A stretch of DNA of 64,000 bases, from the NCBI RefSeq assembly GCF_028553725.1, contig NZ_CP067128.1, positions 1 through 64,000 of the forward strand, given 5' to 3'. Each line of letters opens with the position of its first letter. Position 1 is the stretch's first letter. Made by a program: the position numbers and the translations under genes. Below, in pieces: positions 56,660-64,000 of the stretch. Below the pieces are notes generated by a model. That model made no database searches, was not told the DNA's origin, and was given only the letters and a program-made list of their open reading frames with translations. This DNA is from Paracoccus alcaliphilus. Lineage in GTDB: Bacteria > Pseudomonadota > Alphaproteobacteria > Rhodobacterales > Rhodobacteraceae.

Positions 56660-57137
56660 GCCTCCTTCGCGCTTCACTCAACTTCTCTCGTCCTGCGGGC
56701 ATGACATGCCCGTCCGCGCGAAGCGCCGGGCCTGTCGGCGGGTGGCCTTCAGGTTGCCCGCCGACAGGTCTTCCCCCCTTTCCGCCAATGGGCGGGCCTT
56801 CCTGTTCTGATCTTTGGAATGCCCATGCATTCCGAAGGGCAGAGCAGGTAAGGGCAAAGCCCGTCCTGCGGCCTGGTGGGGCCGTGACAACCGGGTGGAG
56901 GGCGTGAATTTGGGAGGGAACCGCGCGCCTGCGCGTGGGAGGAACCGGAATTCTCGACCGGAACCGACGCCAAAGGCGGCGCTTGCCGGTTTTCTCGGAC
57001 CTGCCGGGATGGCAGGCGGATTAACAGAATTTGGAAACTGCCAGGGTTGGGGTGAGCGGGCGTCAGCTCGTCGATCCCCTGCCCTGACTATCGCTCAAAG
57101 CGAGACCGGCACACTGCCGGGTTCACAAATGTCAGGT
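56660..57137. other. Non-coding region with several inverted repeats
   Basis: No gene is supported. Perfect inverted repeats: CGGGCATG-A-CATGCCCG (56696-56712); CCTGTCGGCGGG with CCCGCCGACAGG (56731-56742 and 56757-56768); GGAATGC-CCAT-GCATTCC (56816-56833); TCGCT-CAA-AGCGA (57091-57103). The first overlaps a TCCTGC, the core of MobP nic sites, so an oriT for the damaged MobP relaxase is possible. Confidence 0.45.
57106..57120 (-). terminator. Hairpin at the end of the mobQ operon
   Basis: CCGGCA-CAC-TGCCGG, 18 bases after the stop of the 143-residue gene on the minus strand. Short stem without a U tract; weak but well placed. Confidence 0.35.
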
Positions 57138-57569
57138 TCAGGACTGTCTATGCCGATCCAGCATTATCTCGAAATCCATCGTGGAGGTTTCTTCAATTCC
57201 TACAACCCAAATGTCTTGGGGGTCTTTATCGCCTTCGACGCACACGACGCGACCAATCATTTCGGACCACAAGAATTTTCGTGCGCTCAAATAAGCCTCA
57301 TGAGCTTTCTGGCGTTCTGGTCCGCAAGGCAAGATTGCTGCCTTTTCACAGGCCATAGTTAGCGCTTTCTTACTTCCACCAAACAGCAGGCATTTTTGCT
57401 CAGTGTCGTTTTGCCAAAGAACTTTAGTTTTTTCGGGCTGGAACAGACCGTAACGCCCTACCTCTGGCCGATCAGGTGAAACCACGAAAGTATACTTGAT
57501 CAAGATGGTGCGCCCGTCAGGCAAAACAAATGGCTCGCGATCATCTTGGCTTGCAATCCAAACAGTCAT
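57138..57569 (-). CDS. Hypothetical protein, 143 residues
   Basis: A soluble protein with no recognised domain (MTVWIASQDDREPFVLPDGR, later HEAYLSARKFLWSEMIG). It begins 16 bases after the stop of the 235-residue gene and is the last gene of the leftward run from the relaxase. Base composition is lower in GC than the catabolic genes. Function unknown; it could be a plasmid maintenance or entry-exclusion protein. Confidence 0.55.
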   Translation of the reverse strand: MTVWIASQDDREPFVLPDGRTILIKYTFVVSPDRPEVGRYGLFQPEKTKVLWQNDTEQKCLLFGGSKKALTMACEKAAILPCGPERQKAHEAYLSARKFLWSEMIGRVVCVEGDKDPQDIWVVGIEETSTMDFEIMLDRHRQS

Positions 57570-57584
57570 GGAAACATCCTTAAT

Positions 57585-58292
57585 TTATGAAATACCCTTA
57601 AGGCGGTGAGTTACGAAAAATATAGATTTTCGCCAACCTGATATTGCCTCTCTGCGTTCAATCCAGTCGGATAAATCGACGATATCATACACCTTTCGTC
57701 GAGATAAAAAGCTTGTCTTAAACCAGACATATCGGGGTTTTTGGTACCACGAAACGCATCCATCTTCGAGGGTCGTTTCAAGTCTTCGATATGCGTGAAA
57801 CGCATCCCAATCGATCTTAACTGTTCTGTAGTTTGGGACTAAAAACGGTGGGCAGTTATTCTCTTCAGCAATGAACCTGGCAAGAATACTTCGCGTTGTG
57901 CCATCTCCATCGATAAATATTTCACCATCAACATCATAAGCAAGCCAGTTTCCGATCAAACCAAACTTTCTAAGTTCCCAACCAGTATCCCATAGATAAG
58001 AAGGGTTCTCTTGAACAAGGCTTCGATGTTGCTCAAATTTTGGATTTGCAAGTGCATCAGCAAAACTTTTGTTTGCGTATCTACGGGTGAAGCAGCCCAC
58101 AATGGTTCGAGGATCAATTTCTTGCCAATGGACCAAGCTCCCATATTCCGCGACAAACGGCTGCAGGTCAGACCAATCCCGAACCTTTGTGCGTTCAGCC
58201 CAAGACGGGCAAGATACTAAAAAATTTGTAGAAACCGCACTTGGGAGGCCCCGTTGACGAGCACCATTGGCAACTTCAACATCCACGGTCAA
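57585..58292 (-). CDS. Hypothetical protein, 235 residues, coupled to the relaxase
   Basis: Starts inside the relaxase stop (ATGA overlap), so it is translated with mobilization functions. No family is recognised. A segment EIFIDGDGTTRSILARFIAE recalls the turn of ParB/sulfiredoxin-like domains, without further support. It is AT-rich compared with the mobilization genes around it, which suggests a separate origin. Soluble, with several aromatic-rich stretches near the C-terminus. Confidence 0.55.
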   Translation of the reverse strand: MTVDVEVANGARQRGLPSAVSTNFLVSCPSWAERTKVRDWSDLQPFVAEYGSLVHWQEIDPRTIVGCFTRRYANKSFADALANPKFEQHRSLVQENPSYLWDTGWELRKFGLIGNWLAYDVDGEIFIDGDGTTRSILARFIAEENNCPPFLVPNYRTVKIDWDAFHAYRRLETTLEDGCVSWYQKPRYVWFKTSFLSRRKVYDIVDLSDWIERREAISGWRKSIFFVTHRLKGIS

Positions 58293-59566
58293 CGCTCTCT
58301 GTCTCGATCGCGGCCCTGTCCAGGATCGGACACAGTATCACGGCCACGCCCGAGAATGTCATCCCGCCGCCCCTGATCGCGGCCCTCGCCGTCACGAGCG
58401 GCAATGTCCCGTTCAATCGCAGTCGCATCACGCTCCTGCCCGATATCGCGCGTACGCCCAAGGATGGCGGCCCGCCTATCCCGATCAGGATCGTCCGGCG
58501 CAACCCTCTCCCGCCCAACATCCGGCGCTTGCACCTCCGGGCGCTCAACGTCGCGCCCCAATACCGCCGCCCGGCGCGCGTCCATGTCGCCCCGCTCGGC
58601 ACCAGCCTGCGGCCTCTCGACCTCGCCCATAACCCTCTCCTTGATCCGTGACATCGCCGCTTCAGCGCGGCCCCAGAGCTGCTCCAGCCGCTCACGCGCG
58701 GTGGCGATGAAGGCGCGCCCCCGCTCCATCAGCTCAAGCCGCAATTCCAACTGCCGCCAGCCCAGCTCCTGGCGCTGTGCATTGCGCGCCTGCGCCGCAC
58801 GGAAAGCCTCGCCGCGCTCCGTGATGATCCCGCGCTTTTCCTGGGCATTGGCCGATGGCCCGATTTTCGGCTCGGGTTCCCGGCTGAGCTCGACCACCTT
58901 TTTCTCGCGCTCAAGCGCCAGCTCTTCCTGCCCGCCCCCGCGCGCCCGCTCGACCTGTTGCTCGGCCTCAGCGCGCTGAACATCAAGGGACCGATGGTCG
59001 ATCCGCTCCAACCGCCCTGCCCGCTCAAGCGCCGTGTTTGCGTCCCGCGCCCAGGCTTCGCGCCAGCCCATCAGCAGGTCCGGCGCATTCCAGCTGCGGT
59101 CCTTCTTCCCGAACCCCTCGCCGGTCAGCTCGCGCATGGTCAGCATGACATGCGCATGGGGTTGACCGTGGCCATCACGGGCCTTGCCCTCGTGAATGGC
59201 GATATCCGCGATCATGCCGCGATCGACAAATTCTCGCTGCACGAATCCGCGCAACAACTCCAACCTCTCGCCCCGATCAAGCTCACGCGGCAGCGCCACT
59301 TCGATCTCGCGAGCAAGTTGGGCATCGCGCCGCTTCTCGACGGCTTCGACCGCGTTCCAGAGCTGGTCGCGATCGCGCATCCAGTCGGGCGCATTCTCGG
59401 GGGCCATGATCTCGGAATGAACGACACCGCCTTTGCGGGAATAGTCGTGCTCCAACCCCTGCCGGTCATCCCGCAGCCGCCCAGCCGTCCGGTAGGCGGC
59501 GGCTGCGACCGATGACCGGCCCCCGGCCCGGCTGATCACTTTTGCACTGAGATGATAGATCGCCAC
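58289..59566 (-). CDS. MobA/MobL-type (MobQ) relaxase
   Basis: A 425-residue relaxase. The N-terminus AIYHLSAKVISRAGGRSSVA, then AAAAYRTAGRL, holds the catalytic tyrosine region; the metal-binding histidines are in GQPHAHVMLTMREL. I use the GTG at 59566 with an upstream AGAGG; the frame is open further but without family similarity. The C-terminus is highly charged, with three LGR-type repeats (RRAAVLGR, RRAAILGR, RRDDILGR). It nicks oriT and leads strand transfer, with the coupling protein at 60085. Confidence 0.85.
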   Translation of the reverse strand: MAIYHLSAKVISRAGGRSSVAAAAYRTAGRLRDDRQGLEHDYSRKGGVVHSEIMAPENAPDWMRDRDQLWNAVEAVEKRRDAQLAREIEVALPRELDRGERLELLRGFVQREFVDRGMIADIAIHEGKARDGHGQPHAHVMLTMRELTGEGFGKKDRSWNAPDLLMGWREAWARDANTALERAGRLERIDHRSLDVQRAEAEQQVERARGGGQEELALEREKKVVELSREPEPKIGPSANAQEKRGIITERGEAFRAAQARNAQRQELGWRQLELRLELMERGRAFIATARERLEQLWGRAEAAMSRIKERVMGEVERPQAGAERGDMDARRAAVLGRDVERPEVQAPDVGRERVAPDDPDRDRRAAILGRTRDIGQERDATAIERDIAARDGEGRDQGRRDDILGRGRDTVSDPGQGRDRDRER

Positions 59567-59800
59567 GGATCGAGCGCCTCTCTTCAAGACAGGGTCCAGC
59601 GCCTGGTTGCGCTGGTCGGGAGCGCGAGGGTGAAACCCTCGTTCAGGCGGCATCGCCGCCTTGGGGGGAAGCCGTCCGGCGCGGGGGTAAACCCCATGAG
59701 GACGCGCACGTTGTCGAAGGCAATGTATAAGCGCGCATTTAAATCTTTTCAACATCTCAATCTCTCGCTAGGGTTGATCCGAATTTTCGGAGGTCGCCTC
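59567..59800. other. Candidate oriT of the MobQ system
   Basis: Divergent gap between the relaxase and its accessory gene, a frequent oriT location. It holds three small inverted repeats: GAGGGT-GAA-ACCCTC (59626-59640), AGGCGGC-ATC-GCCGCCT (59645-59661) and GGGGT-AA-ACCCC (59684-59695). TAAGCGCGCA at 59728-59737 shares eight of ten bases with the RSF1010-type nic region TAAGTGCGCC. Confidence 0.4.
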
Positions 59801-60088
59801 ATGCCCCACAGCCGCCAGCCCGATGACAAGATCGAAGAACTCATCGGAAAGAAAGCACAGATCGACGCCCAGATCGCGGCGCTCGATGCCCGGCGGCGTC
59901 TTTTGGAAAAGAAAGACGAAGACCGCCTCAAATGGCTTCTGGGCAAGCTGGTCTTCGACCGTTTGAGCGCCGAACCTGCGCTGCAAGCGCTGGTGCGGCG
60001 CGACCTGCCAGAGCGCCTCACCCAACGGGACCGCGACCGGGGACTATGGCAGAAGCTGTTTCCTGACGCGCAAGAGGACCGGTCATGA
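59801..60088 (+). CDS. Small MobC/TraC-like relaxosome accessory protein
   Basis: A 95-residue helical, highly charged protein (DDKIEELIGKKAQIDAQIAA, ARRRLLEKKDEDRLKWLLGK) like MobC or TraC/TraD accessory proteins. The ATG at 59801 has the ribosome site GGAGG. Its stop overlaps the start of the coupling-protein gene (ATGA). It is divergent from the relaxase gene, the normal MobQ order. Confidence 0.65.
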   Translation: MPHSRQPDDKIEELIGKKAQIDAQIAALDARRRLLEKKDEDRLKWLLGKLVFDRLSAEPALQALVRRDLPERLTQRDRDRGLWQKLFPDAQEDRS

Positions 60089-61929
60089 GTTTTGTTCTGG
60101 AAGCGCGCCACTGGGTGATGATCGTCGGCGCCGTGATCCTGGCCGCGGCCGCCATGATCTACCTCCCGCAATGGGTCGCAATCTACCCGATAACCACCTG
60201 GGCATTCCCGATCATTGCCCTGGCTGTCATCCTCGACACGCTCGGGACGGCCGCAGAGCGCCACAGGACGCCCCTGAAGGCCCTCGCGTGGCTCTGCCTG
60301 CGTACGGCCGCCCTCACGGCCCTGACGCCGCTCAGAGGCCCTCTCAGCGACATGCTGGCCACGATCCGGACATGGACCGGCGCAGGCTGGCCCCTGCCCC
60401 GCGCCATTTGGGAGGGCCTCAGGGGGCTGGCGCGATATTCTGATCCCCACATACAGGCGATGGCGATCTCCTTCGCGCTCGGAGCTTTTGGCGTGGCCGT
60501 CGCTGTCAGCGCCCCGCTGGTGGCGGTCTTCAATCCGCGCATTGGCCGCAACCGCAAATCCCGCACCGGCCCATGGCAGGCGGGATGGATGAACCCGCGC
60601 GACATTGCCCAGCTGGCGCGCAACAGGACCGGCCTGCCCCTCGCCCTGCACAAGGGCAAGCTGCTGCGCTACCTCAAGAACGACGCAAAAGGCTGGCGCG
60701 GCGGTCATCACCTCGTCGTCTCCGGCACACGCGGCGGCAAGGGCGTCAGCGCCGTAATTCCGGCGATCCTCGATCATCAGGGTCCGGTCGTGGTCCTCGA
60801 CATCAAGGGCGAGAATTTCGCCGTGACCCGCCGCCACCGCGAAGAGCTCGGGCGCAAGGTCGCCGTCCTCAACCCCTTCGGTCTCGTCGAGGACGGCAAG
60901 GATCAGTTCAACCCGCTCGACTACATCCGCCCCCACGAGTTGGCGCGCGACGTGGCGCTGGTCGCGGACGGCCTGGTTAAACCCGAACAGGGAGATGGGG
61001 CGCATTTCTCGGAAATGGCCCGCCAGCTGGTCGCTGCCGCGATCGAGGTGATCATGACACAGGAAGACCCTGAACAGCGCAACCTGATCGCCGTCGCCGA
61101 TCTGCTTCTGTCTGCAAACCTCGACGGCACGCTTGAGGCCTGGGCTGACAGCGGCGACCTTGTCGGCCACCGGCCTGCCCAGACCGCCGCAACCATTCTG
61201 CGCGCGGGAGACAGAGAACGCGGGTCGATTCAGACAGCGGTCTCGAAAGCTTTTGAGTGGATGCAGTCCGACAACATGCGCCACTTCCTGTCTGGGTCCA
61301 GCTTCCGCATGGATGATCTTCTCGATGATCGGGTCGATCTCTTCATCGCGGTGCCTCTCGACCAGGTGGACAAGCAAGCGATCTTCATGCGCCTGTTCAT
61401 CAACCTTGTCTTGGGCACGGTCGTGCGTCAGGACGGGCGGCGCAAGGTCAAGGCCCCGATCCTGCTGGTTCTGGATGAATTCGTGCGTATGGGCCGCATG
61501 GAGCAGATCATGAACATTGCCAACGTCGCCGCAGGAGCCGGTGTGGAAGCACTGTTCGTCACGCAAGACACGGGTCAGGTCGAAAAGGCCTACGGGCCAA
61601 ACGATGCCCGTTCGATCTTTGGCTCCTGCATCACCAAGCGCGTCTTCAACCTCAACGATATCGAAACCGCCGAATGGGCAGCGCGGCACCTCGGGGAAAG
61701 CACTGTCTATTCTCAGCAAATTCGAGAGGGCAAAGCCCCGAACGAGGGCCGGGACTTTTCCTACTCGGAGCAACGTCAGAAACTCATGACTGCTGACCAG
61801 ATCACTGGCATGAAGGCGGATGATCTGCTGCTGTTGGTGGGCAACCGCAATCCGCTCACGGCGAAGCAGAACCTGTACTTCAAGAGCAAGGTCTATCGCG
61901 GAAGGTTTGATCAGAATCCGCTAGATTGA
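60085..61929 (+). CDS. TraG/VirD4-type coupling protein
   Basis: A 614-residue type IV coupling ATPase. Three or four membrane segments occupy residues 10-55 and 125-150; Walker A is SGTRGGKGVS (213-222), Walker B ILLVLDEFVRMG, followed by FVTQDTGQVEKAYG. It docks the relaxase-DNA complex to a mating channel. No channel (VirB/Trb) genes are visible in the window, so the plasmid would need a helper or genes outside the window. Confidence 0.9.
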   Translation: MSFVLEARHWVMIVGAVILAAAAMIYLPQWVAIYPITTWAFPIIALAVILDTLGTAAERHRTPLKALAWLCLRTAALTALTPLRGPLSDMLATIRTWTGAGWPLPRAIWEGLRGLARYSDPHIQAMAISFALGAFGVAVAVSAPLVAVFNPRIGRNRKSRTGPWQAGWMNPRDIAQLARNRTGLPLALHKGKLLRYLKNDAKGWRGGHHLVVSGTRGGKGVSAVIPAILDHQGPVVVLDIKGENFAVTRRHREELGRKVAVLNPFGLVEDGKDQFNPLDYIRPHELARDVALVADGLVKPEQGDGAHFSEMARQLVAAAIEVIMTQEDPEQRNLIAVADLLLSANLDGTLEAWADSGDLVGHRPAQTAATILRAGDRERGSIQTAVSKAFEWMQSDNMRHFLSGSSFRMDDLLDDRVDLFIAVPLDQVDKQAIFMRLFINLVLGTVVRQDGRRKVKAPILLVLDEFVRMGRMEQIMNIANVAAGAGVEALFVTQDTGQVEKAYGPNDARSIFGSCITKRVFNLNDIETAEWAARHLGESTVYSQQIREGKAPNEGRDFSYSEQRQKLMTADQITGMKADDLLLLVGNRNPLTAKQNLYFKSKVYRGRFDQNPLD

Positions 61930-62281
61930 AAATTGGACGTTGGAACGTTGTTAAAGGCTTCGCGTTCTGAGGGAGTTAAATAGAGTTATAATAGAGTTAC
62001 ACCTTGGAAAACGGCCAATAACACCTTGAAACAAATAATGTTTTCTAGAAGGGCGGTGTGTGAAATGACGAAGTTTGGTGTGTGAAATGACGAATCTGGG
62101 TGTGTGAAATGACGATAGCTTAGAAAAGTTATCCACAGGTTGTTGGTGTGTGAAATGACGACTCTTGACGATCGGTGTGTGAAATGACGATAGTGAGCCA
62201 TGGTGTGTGAAATGACGATAGTGAGCCATGGTGTGTGAAATGACGAATCGTGAGCTGAGCAGAGGGTGTGTGAAATGACGA
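61930..62281. other. Origin of replication: eight iterons and a DnaA box
   Basis: Eight exact copies of the 17-mer GGTGTGTGAAATGACGA start at 62055, 62077, 62099, 62145, 62174, 62202, 62230 and 62265. A perfect DnaA box TTATCCACA is at 62129-62137, in the wider gap between iterons three and four. To the left is an AT-rich part with TATAAT at 61987-61992 and repeated TAGAGTTA. The last iteron overlaps the start of the initiator gene. This is a textbook iteron oriV. Confidence 0.9.
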
Positions 62282-63303
62282 GTGCACGCTCCCCGCTCCT
62301 GCCGGACCGGCATCCGCAAAAAGACCTGTTCGTTTGCGACATTGTGGACGCGGTGCCGAAGGGCGACATGGCCTCGATGGAACATCCAGTGTTTACCCTC
62401 TCGACCAAGCCGGACATGAAGCCGCGACGCTACCAGAATGGTGATAATTCGATTGAGGTTTCACCGTCACGCTACGGGCTGGCCACAGTCCATGACCGTG
62501 ACGTGCTGATCTACTGTATCAGTCAGTGCATGGCTGCACTCAATGAAGGTCGCAAAGTCAACCGGTCGATGCGGTTCAAGGCTCATGATTTGCTGGTGGC
62601 GACGAACCGTCAGACCTCGGGCCAAGGCTACCAGCTCTTGAAGGATGCGCTGCGGCGTCTGCAAGGCACGCAGATCGAGACGAATATCCGCCAAGGTGGC
62701 AAGGAATATTTTAAGGTGTTCGGCCTGATCGAGTCCGCGGAAATCGTTCGGGAGACACGTGACGGTCGGATGCAGGATGTCGAGATCACACTGTCGGATT
62801 GGGTGTTTGATGCCATCGAGAACAATCATGTTCTGACATTGAACAAGCAGTATTTTTTCCTCCGAAAACCGCTTGAACGGCGGCTCTATGAACTGGCCCG
62901 TAAGCATTGCGGCGCACAACCCAAGTGGAAGTGTGGACTCGAACTCTTGCGCGACAAGTGCGGGTCAGGCTCAACCACGAAAGAATTCAGGCGATTAATT
63001 TCGAAGATCATCGAGGATGACGCGGTGCACGACCATCTCCCCGACTACACCATGAGCATCGAAAGTGATAATATTGTCTTTCGTCCCAAGGGGGCTGAGG
63101 CGGTGGTCGCCCCCTCCTTCCTGGCGTTGCGGTTCAGAAAACCAGACACACATGATGAGGCGCGGCGTCTTGCGCCCGGGTGGGACGTCTACGTGCTGGA
63201 AAACGAGTGGCGGTCATGGGTGCATGACAAGGCTATCGACGTGAAGGATGCCGATAAGCACTTTCTGGCCTTCTGCAATAAGCGAGGCGCATACCAGAAT
63301 TAA
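62275..63303 (+). CDS. RPA-type plasmid replication initiator
   Basis: A 342-residue initiator of the RPA family common in Rhodobacteraceae (SPLLPDRHPQKDLFVCDIVD, MASMEHPVFTLSTKPDMK, MQDVEITLSDWVFDAIE, FFLRKPLERRLYELARKHCG). The ATG at 62275 lies inside iteron eight; a GTG at 62266 in frame is also possible. The ribosome site AGAGG at 62261-62265 adjoins the same iteron, so bound initiator would block its own translation start or promoter. Probably the working initiator of this plasmid, since repC is broken. Confidence 0.9.
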   Translation: MTSARSPLLPDRHPQKDLFVCDIVDAVPKGDMASMEHPVFTLSTKPDMKPRRYQNGDNSIEVSPSRYGLATVHDRDVLIYCISQCMAALNEGRKVNRSMRFKAHDLLVATNRQTSGQGYQLLKDALRRLQGTQIETNIRQGGKEYFKVFGLIESAEIVRETRDGRMQDVEITLSDWVFDAIENNHVLTLNKQYFFLRKPLERRLYELARKHCGAQPKWKCGLELLRDKCGSGSTTKEFRRLISKIIEDDAVHDHLPDYTMSIESDNIVFRPKGAEAVVAPSFLALRFRKPDTHDEARRLAPGWDVYVLENEWRSWVHDKAIDVKDADKHFLAFCNKRGAYQN

Positions 63304-63309
63304 AACGCA

Positions 63310-63326
63310 CAAATGTGGGTTTGTGG
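63310..63326 (+). repeat. 17-bp repeat before parA, copy 1
   Basis: CAAATGTGGGTTTGTGG in the gap between the initiator and parA genes. An exact second copy lies inside parA at 63758-63774. It could be an operator or partition site. Confidence 0.5.
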
Positions 63327-63362
63327 CTTTACGCTTTCCCACGAATGTGGTGAGGTGGACTC

Positions 63363-64000
63363 ATGATCATATCTTTCCTGAACCAAAAAGGCGGCGTCGG
63401 CAAAACCACCCTATCGGTGAACGTGGCGGGCTGTCTGGCACGCCAAGGCCACCGGGTGCTTCTGATCGACGCTGACAAGCAAGGCTCGGCCACAACATGG
63501 GCAAGCCTGCGCGAAGATGCGCCCTTCCAGGTTGTCAGCATGGCACGGGCCAACATGGCGCGGGACGCGCTAAAGCTTGCCCAAGACTATACTCACACCA
63601 TCATCGACGGCCCGCCGCATGCGGAGGAGATTGCCCGATCTTGTATCGTTGCATCGGACTTTGTGGCGTTGCCTATCGAACCGTCCGGTCTCTCGACGTG
63701 GGCATCTGACCTGACAGTGCGTCAAGTCAAAGAAGCGCAGGAATTCAAGCCTTCCCTCAAATGTGGGTTTGTGGTTTCCCGCAAAATAGGGAAAACTGTC
63801 ATAGGGCGAGATATTCGCAACATGGCTGCCGAGGCGGGTTTGCCAATCCTAGCAAGTGAGATCGAGCAACGGGTGGCCTTCGCTGAAGGTATGACCATGG
63901 GGCAAACGATTTTCGAGTGGGCTGGCGATAGCAATGCGGCCCGCGAGATCAAACAACTAACGAAAGAGATTGAGCGGTATGTCGAAGAAGACATTTTCGG
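63363..64000 (+). CDS. ParA-family partition ATPase, cut by the window end
   Basis: The frame opens at the ATG at 63363 and is still open at 64000 (212 codons seen). It is a small ParA without an N-terminal DNA-binding domain: Walker A QKGGVGKTT at about 8-16, LLIDADKQGSATTW, and IIDGPPH as the Walker B region. Different from RepA at the window start, it belongs to the iteron replicon. Its partner ParB-like gene would be just outside the window. No stop is visible, but the length already nears that of its family. Confidence 0.88.
   Translation, partial: MIISFLNQKGGVGKTTLSVNVAGCLARQGHRVLLIDADKQGSATTWASLREDAPFQVVSMARANMARDALKLAQDYTHTIIDGPPHAEEIARSCIVASDFVALPIEPSGLSTWASDLTVRQVKEAQEFKPSLKCGFVVSRKIGKTVIGRDIRNMAAEAGLPILASEIEQRVAFAEGMTMGQTIFEWAGDSNAAREIKQLTKEIERYVEEDIF
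63758..63774 (+). repeat. 17-bp repeat inside parA, copy 2
   Basis: Exact copy of CAAATGTGGGTTTGTGG found upstream of parA. Here it encodes part of the KCGFVV segment of ParA. Confidence 0.5.

Noticed and set aside
59552..59800. N-terminal extension of the MobC-like protein
   Set aside because: The extension would read through the divergent promoter and oriT-like repeats; the GGAGG at the later ATG decides the start.
59749..61773. Leftward open frame of 674 codons opposite the coupling protein
   Set aside because: Shadow of the TraG/VirD4 gene; its translation has no domain sense.
62055..62281. Regular short repeats suggesting a CRISPR array
   Set aside because: Repeats are 17 bp with gaps as short as 5 bp, no cas genes are near, and they precede a replication initiator with a DnaA box; they are iterons.

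Overview
The window reads as most or all of a large plasmid of an alphaproteobacterium, most likely a member of the Rhodobacteraceae (Paracoccus or roseobacter type). Reasons: high GC, a repABC partition operon with two parS palindromes of the repABC consensus, a second iteron-controlled replicon with an RPA-type initiator, a TRAP transporter, and cysteate sulfo-lyase (CuyA) next to a TauABC-like importer. The window opens exactly on the repA start codon and closes inside a second parA gene.

Layout. 1-3458: repA, repB and a frameshifted repC, with parS sites on both sides of repC. 3647-4478: intact IS5-family (IS427 group) element. 4660-13431: leftward operon for a TRAP importer (dctQ, dctM, dctP), a DadA-like FAD enzyme, a three-subunit FAD/[2Fe-2S] amine or opine dehydrogenase and RidA, with a divergent LacI regulator. 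14047-21128: nested insertion-sequence island (truncated IS427 copy, IS903-group element, two IS66 elements) that has broken a LysR gene. 21876-31806: leftward operon cuyA, DegT aminotransferase, Asp/Glu-type racemase, tauABC-like importer, histidinol-dehydrogenase homologue, alpha/beta hydrolase and YeiH exporter, with a divergent LysR. 31850-37288: ferredoxin reductase, ferredoxin, orphan TauA-like binding protein and a membrane di-iron hydroxylase, with a divergent LysR. 37412-37720: internally deleted IS3-family remnant. 37803-50808: long leftward operon of a sugar-type ABC importer, three SnoaL-like proteins, a second histidinol-dehydrogenase homologue, an SDR, a LacI regulator, a cupin, an alpha/beta hydrolase and an RraA-like protein; a fourth SnoaL-like gene is divergent. 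52398-55896: a truncated MobP relaxase and a truncated type IIG restriction-methylase either side of a third IS427 copy. 56660-61929: mobilization module (MobQ relaxase, small accessory protein, TraG/VirD4 coupling protein). 61930-64000: iteron origin, RPA-type initiator and ParA.

How it works together. The plasmid appears to be a fusion of two replicons. Its repABC replicase is broken while its partition genes and centromeres look intact, so replication probably runs from the iteron origin. No type IV secretion apparatus is visible, so the plasmid looks mobilizable rather than self-transmissible. The cargo is three or four catabolic modules, each with its own importer or binding protein and its own regulator, all lying between two intact direct copies of the same IS.

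The best candidates for undescribed biology are two. The first is the CuyA operon: an amino-alcohol-type dehydrogenase, a racemase and a sulfo-lyase fit conversion of D-cysteinolate to D-cysteate, L-cysteate and then pyruvate plus sulfite. The second is the SnoaL-rich operon, whose substrate I cannot assign.
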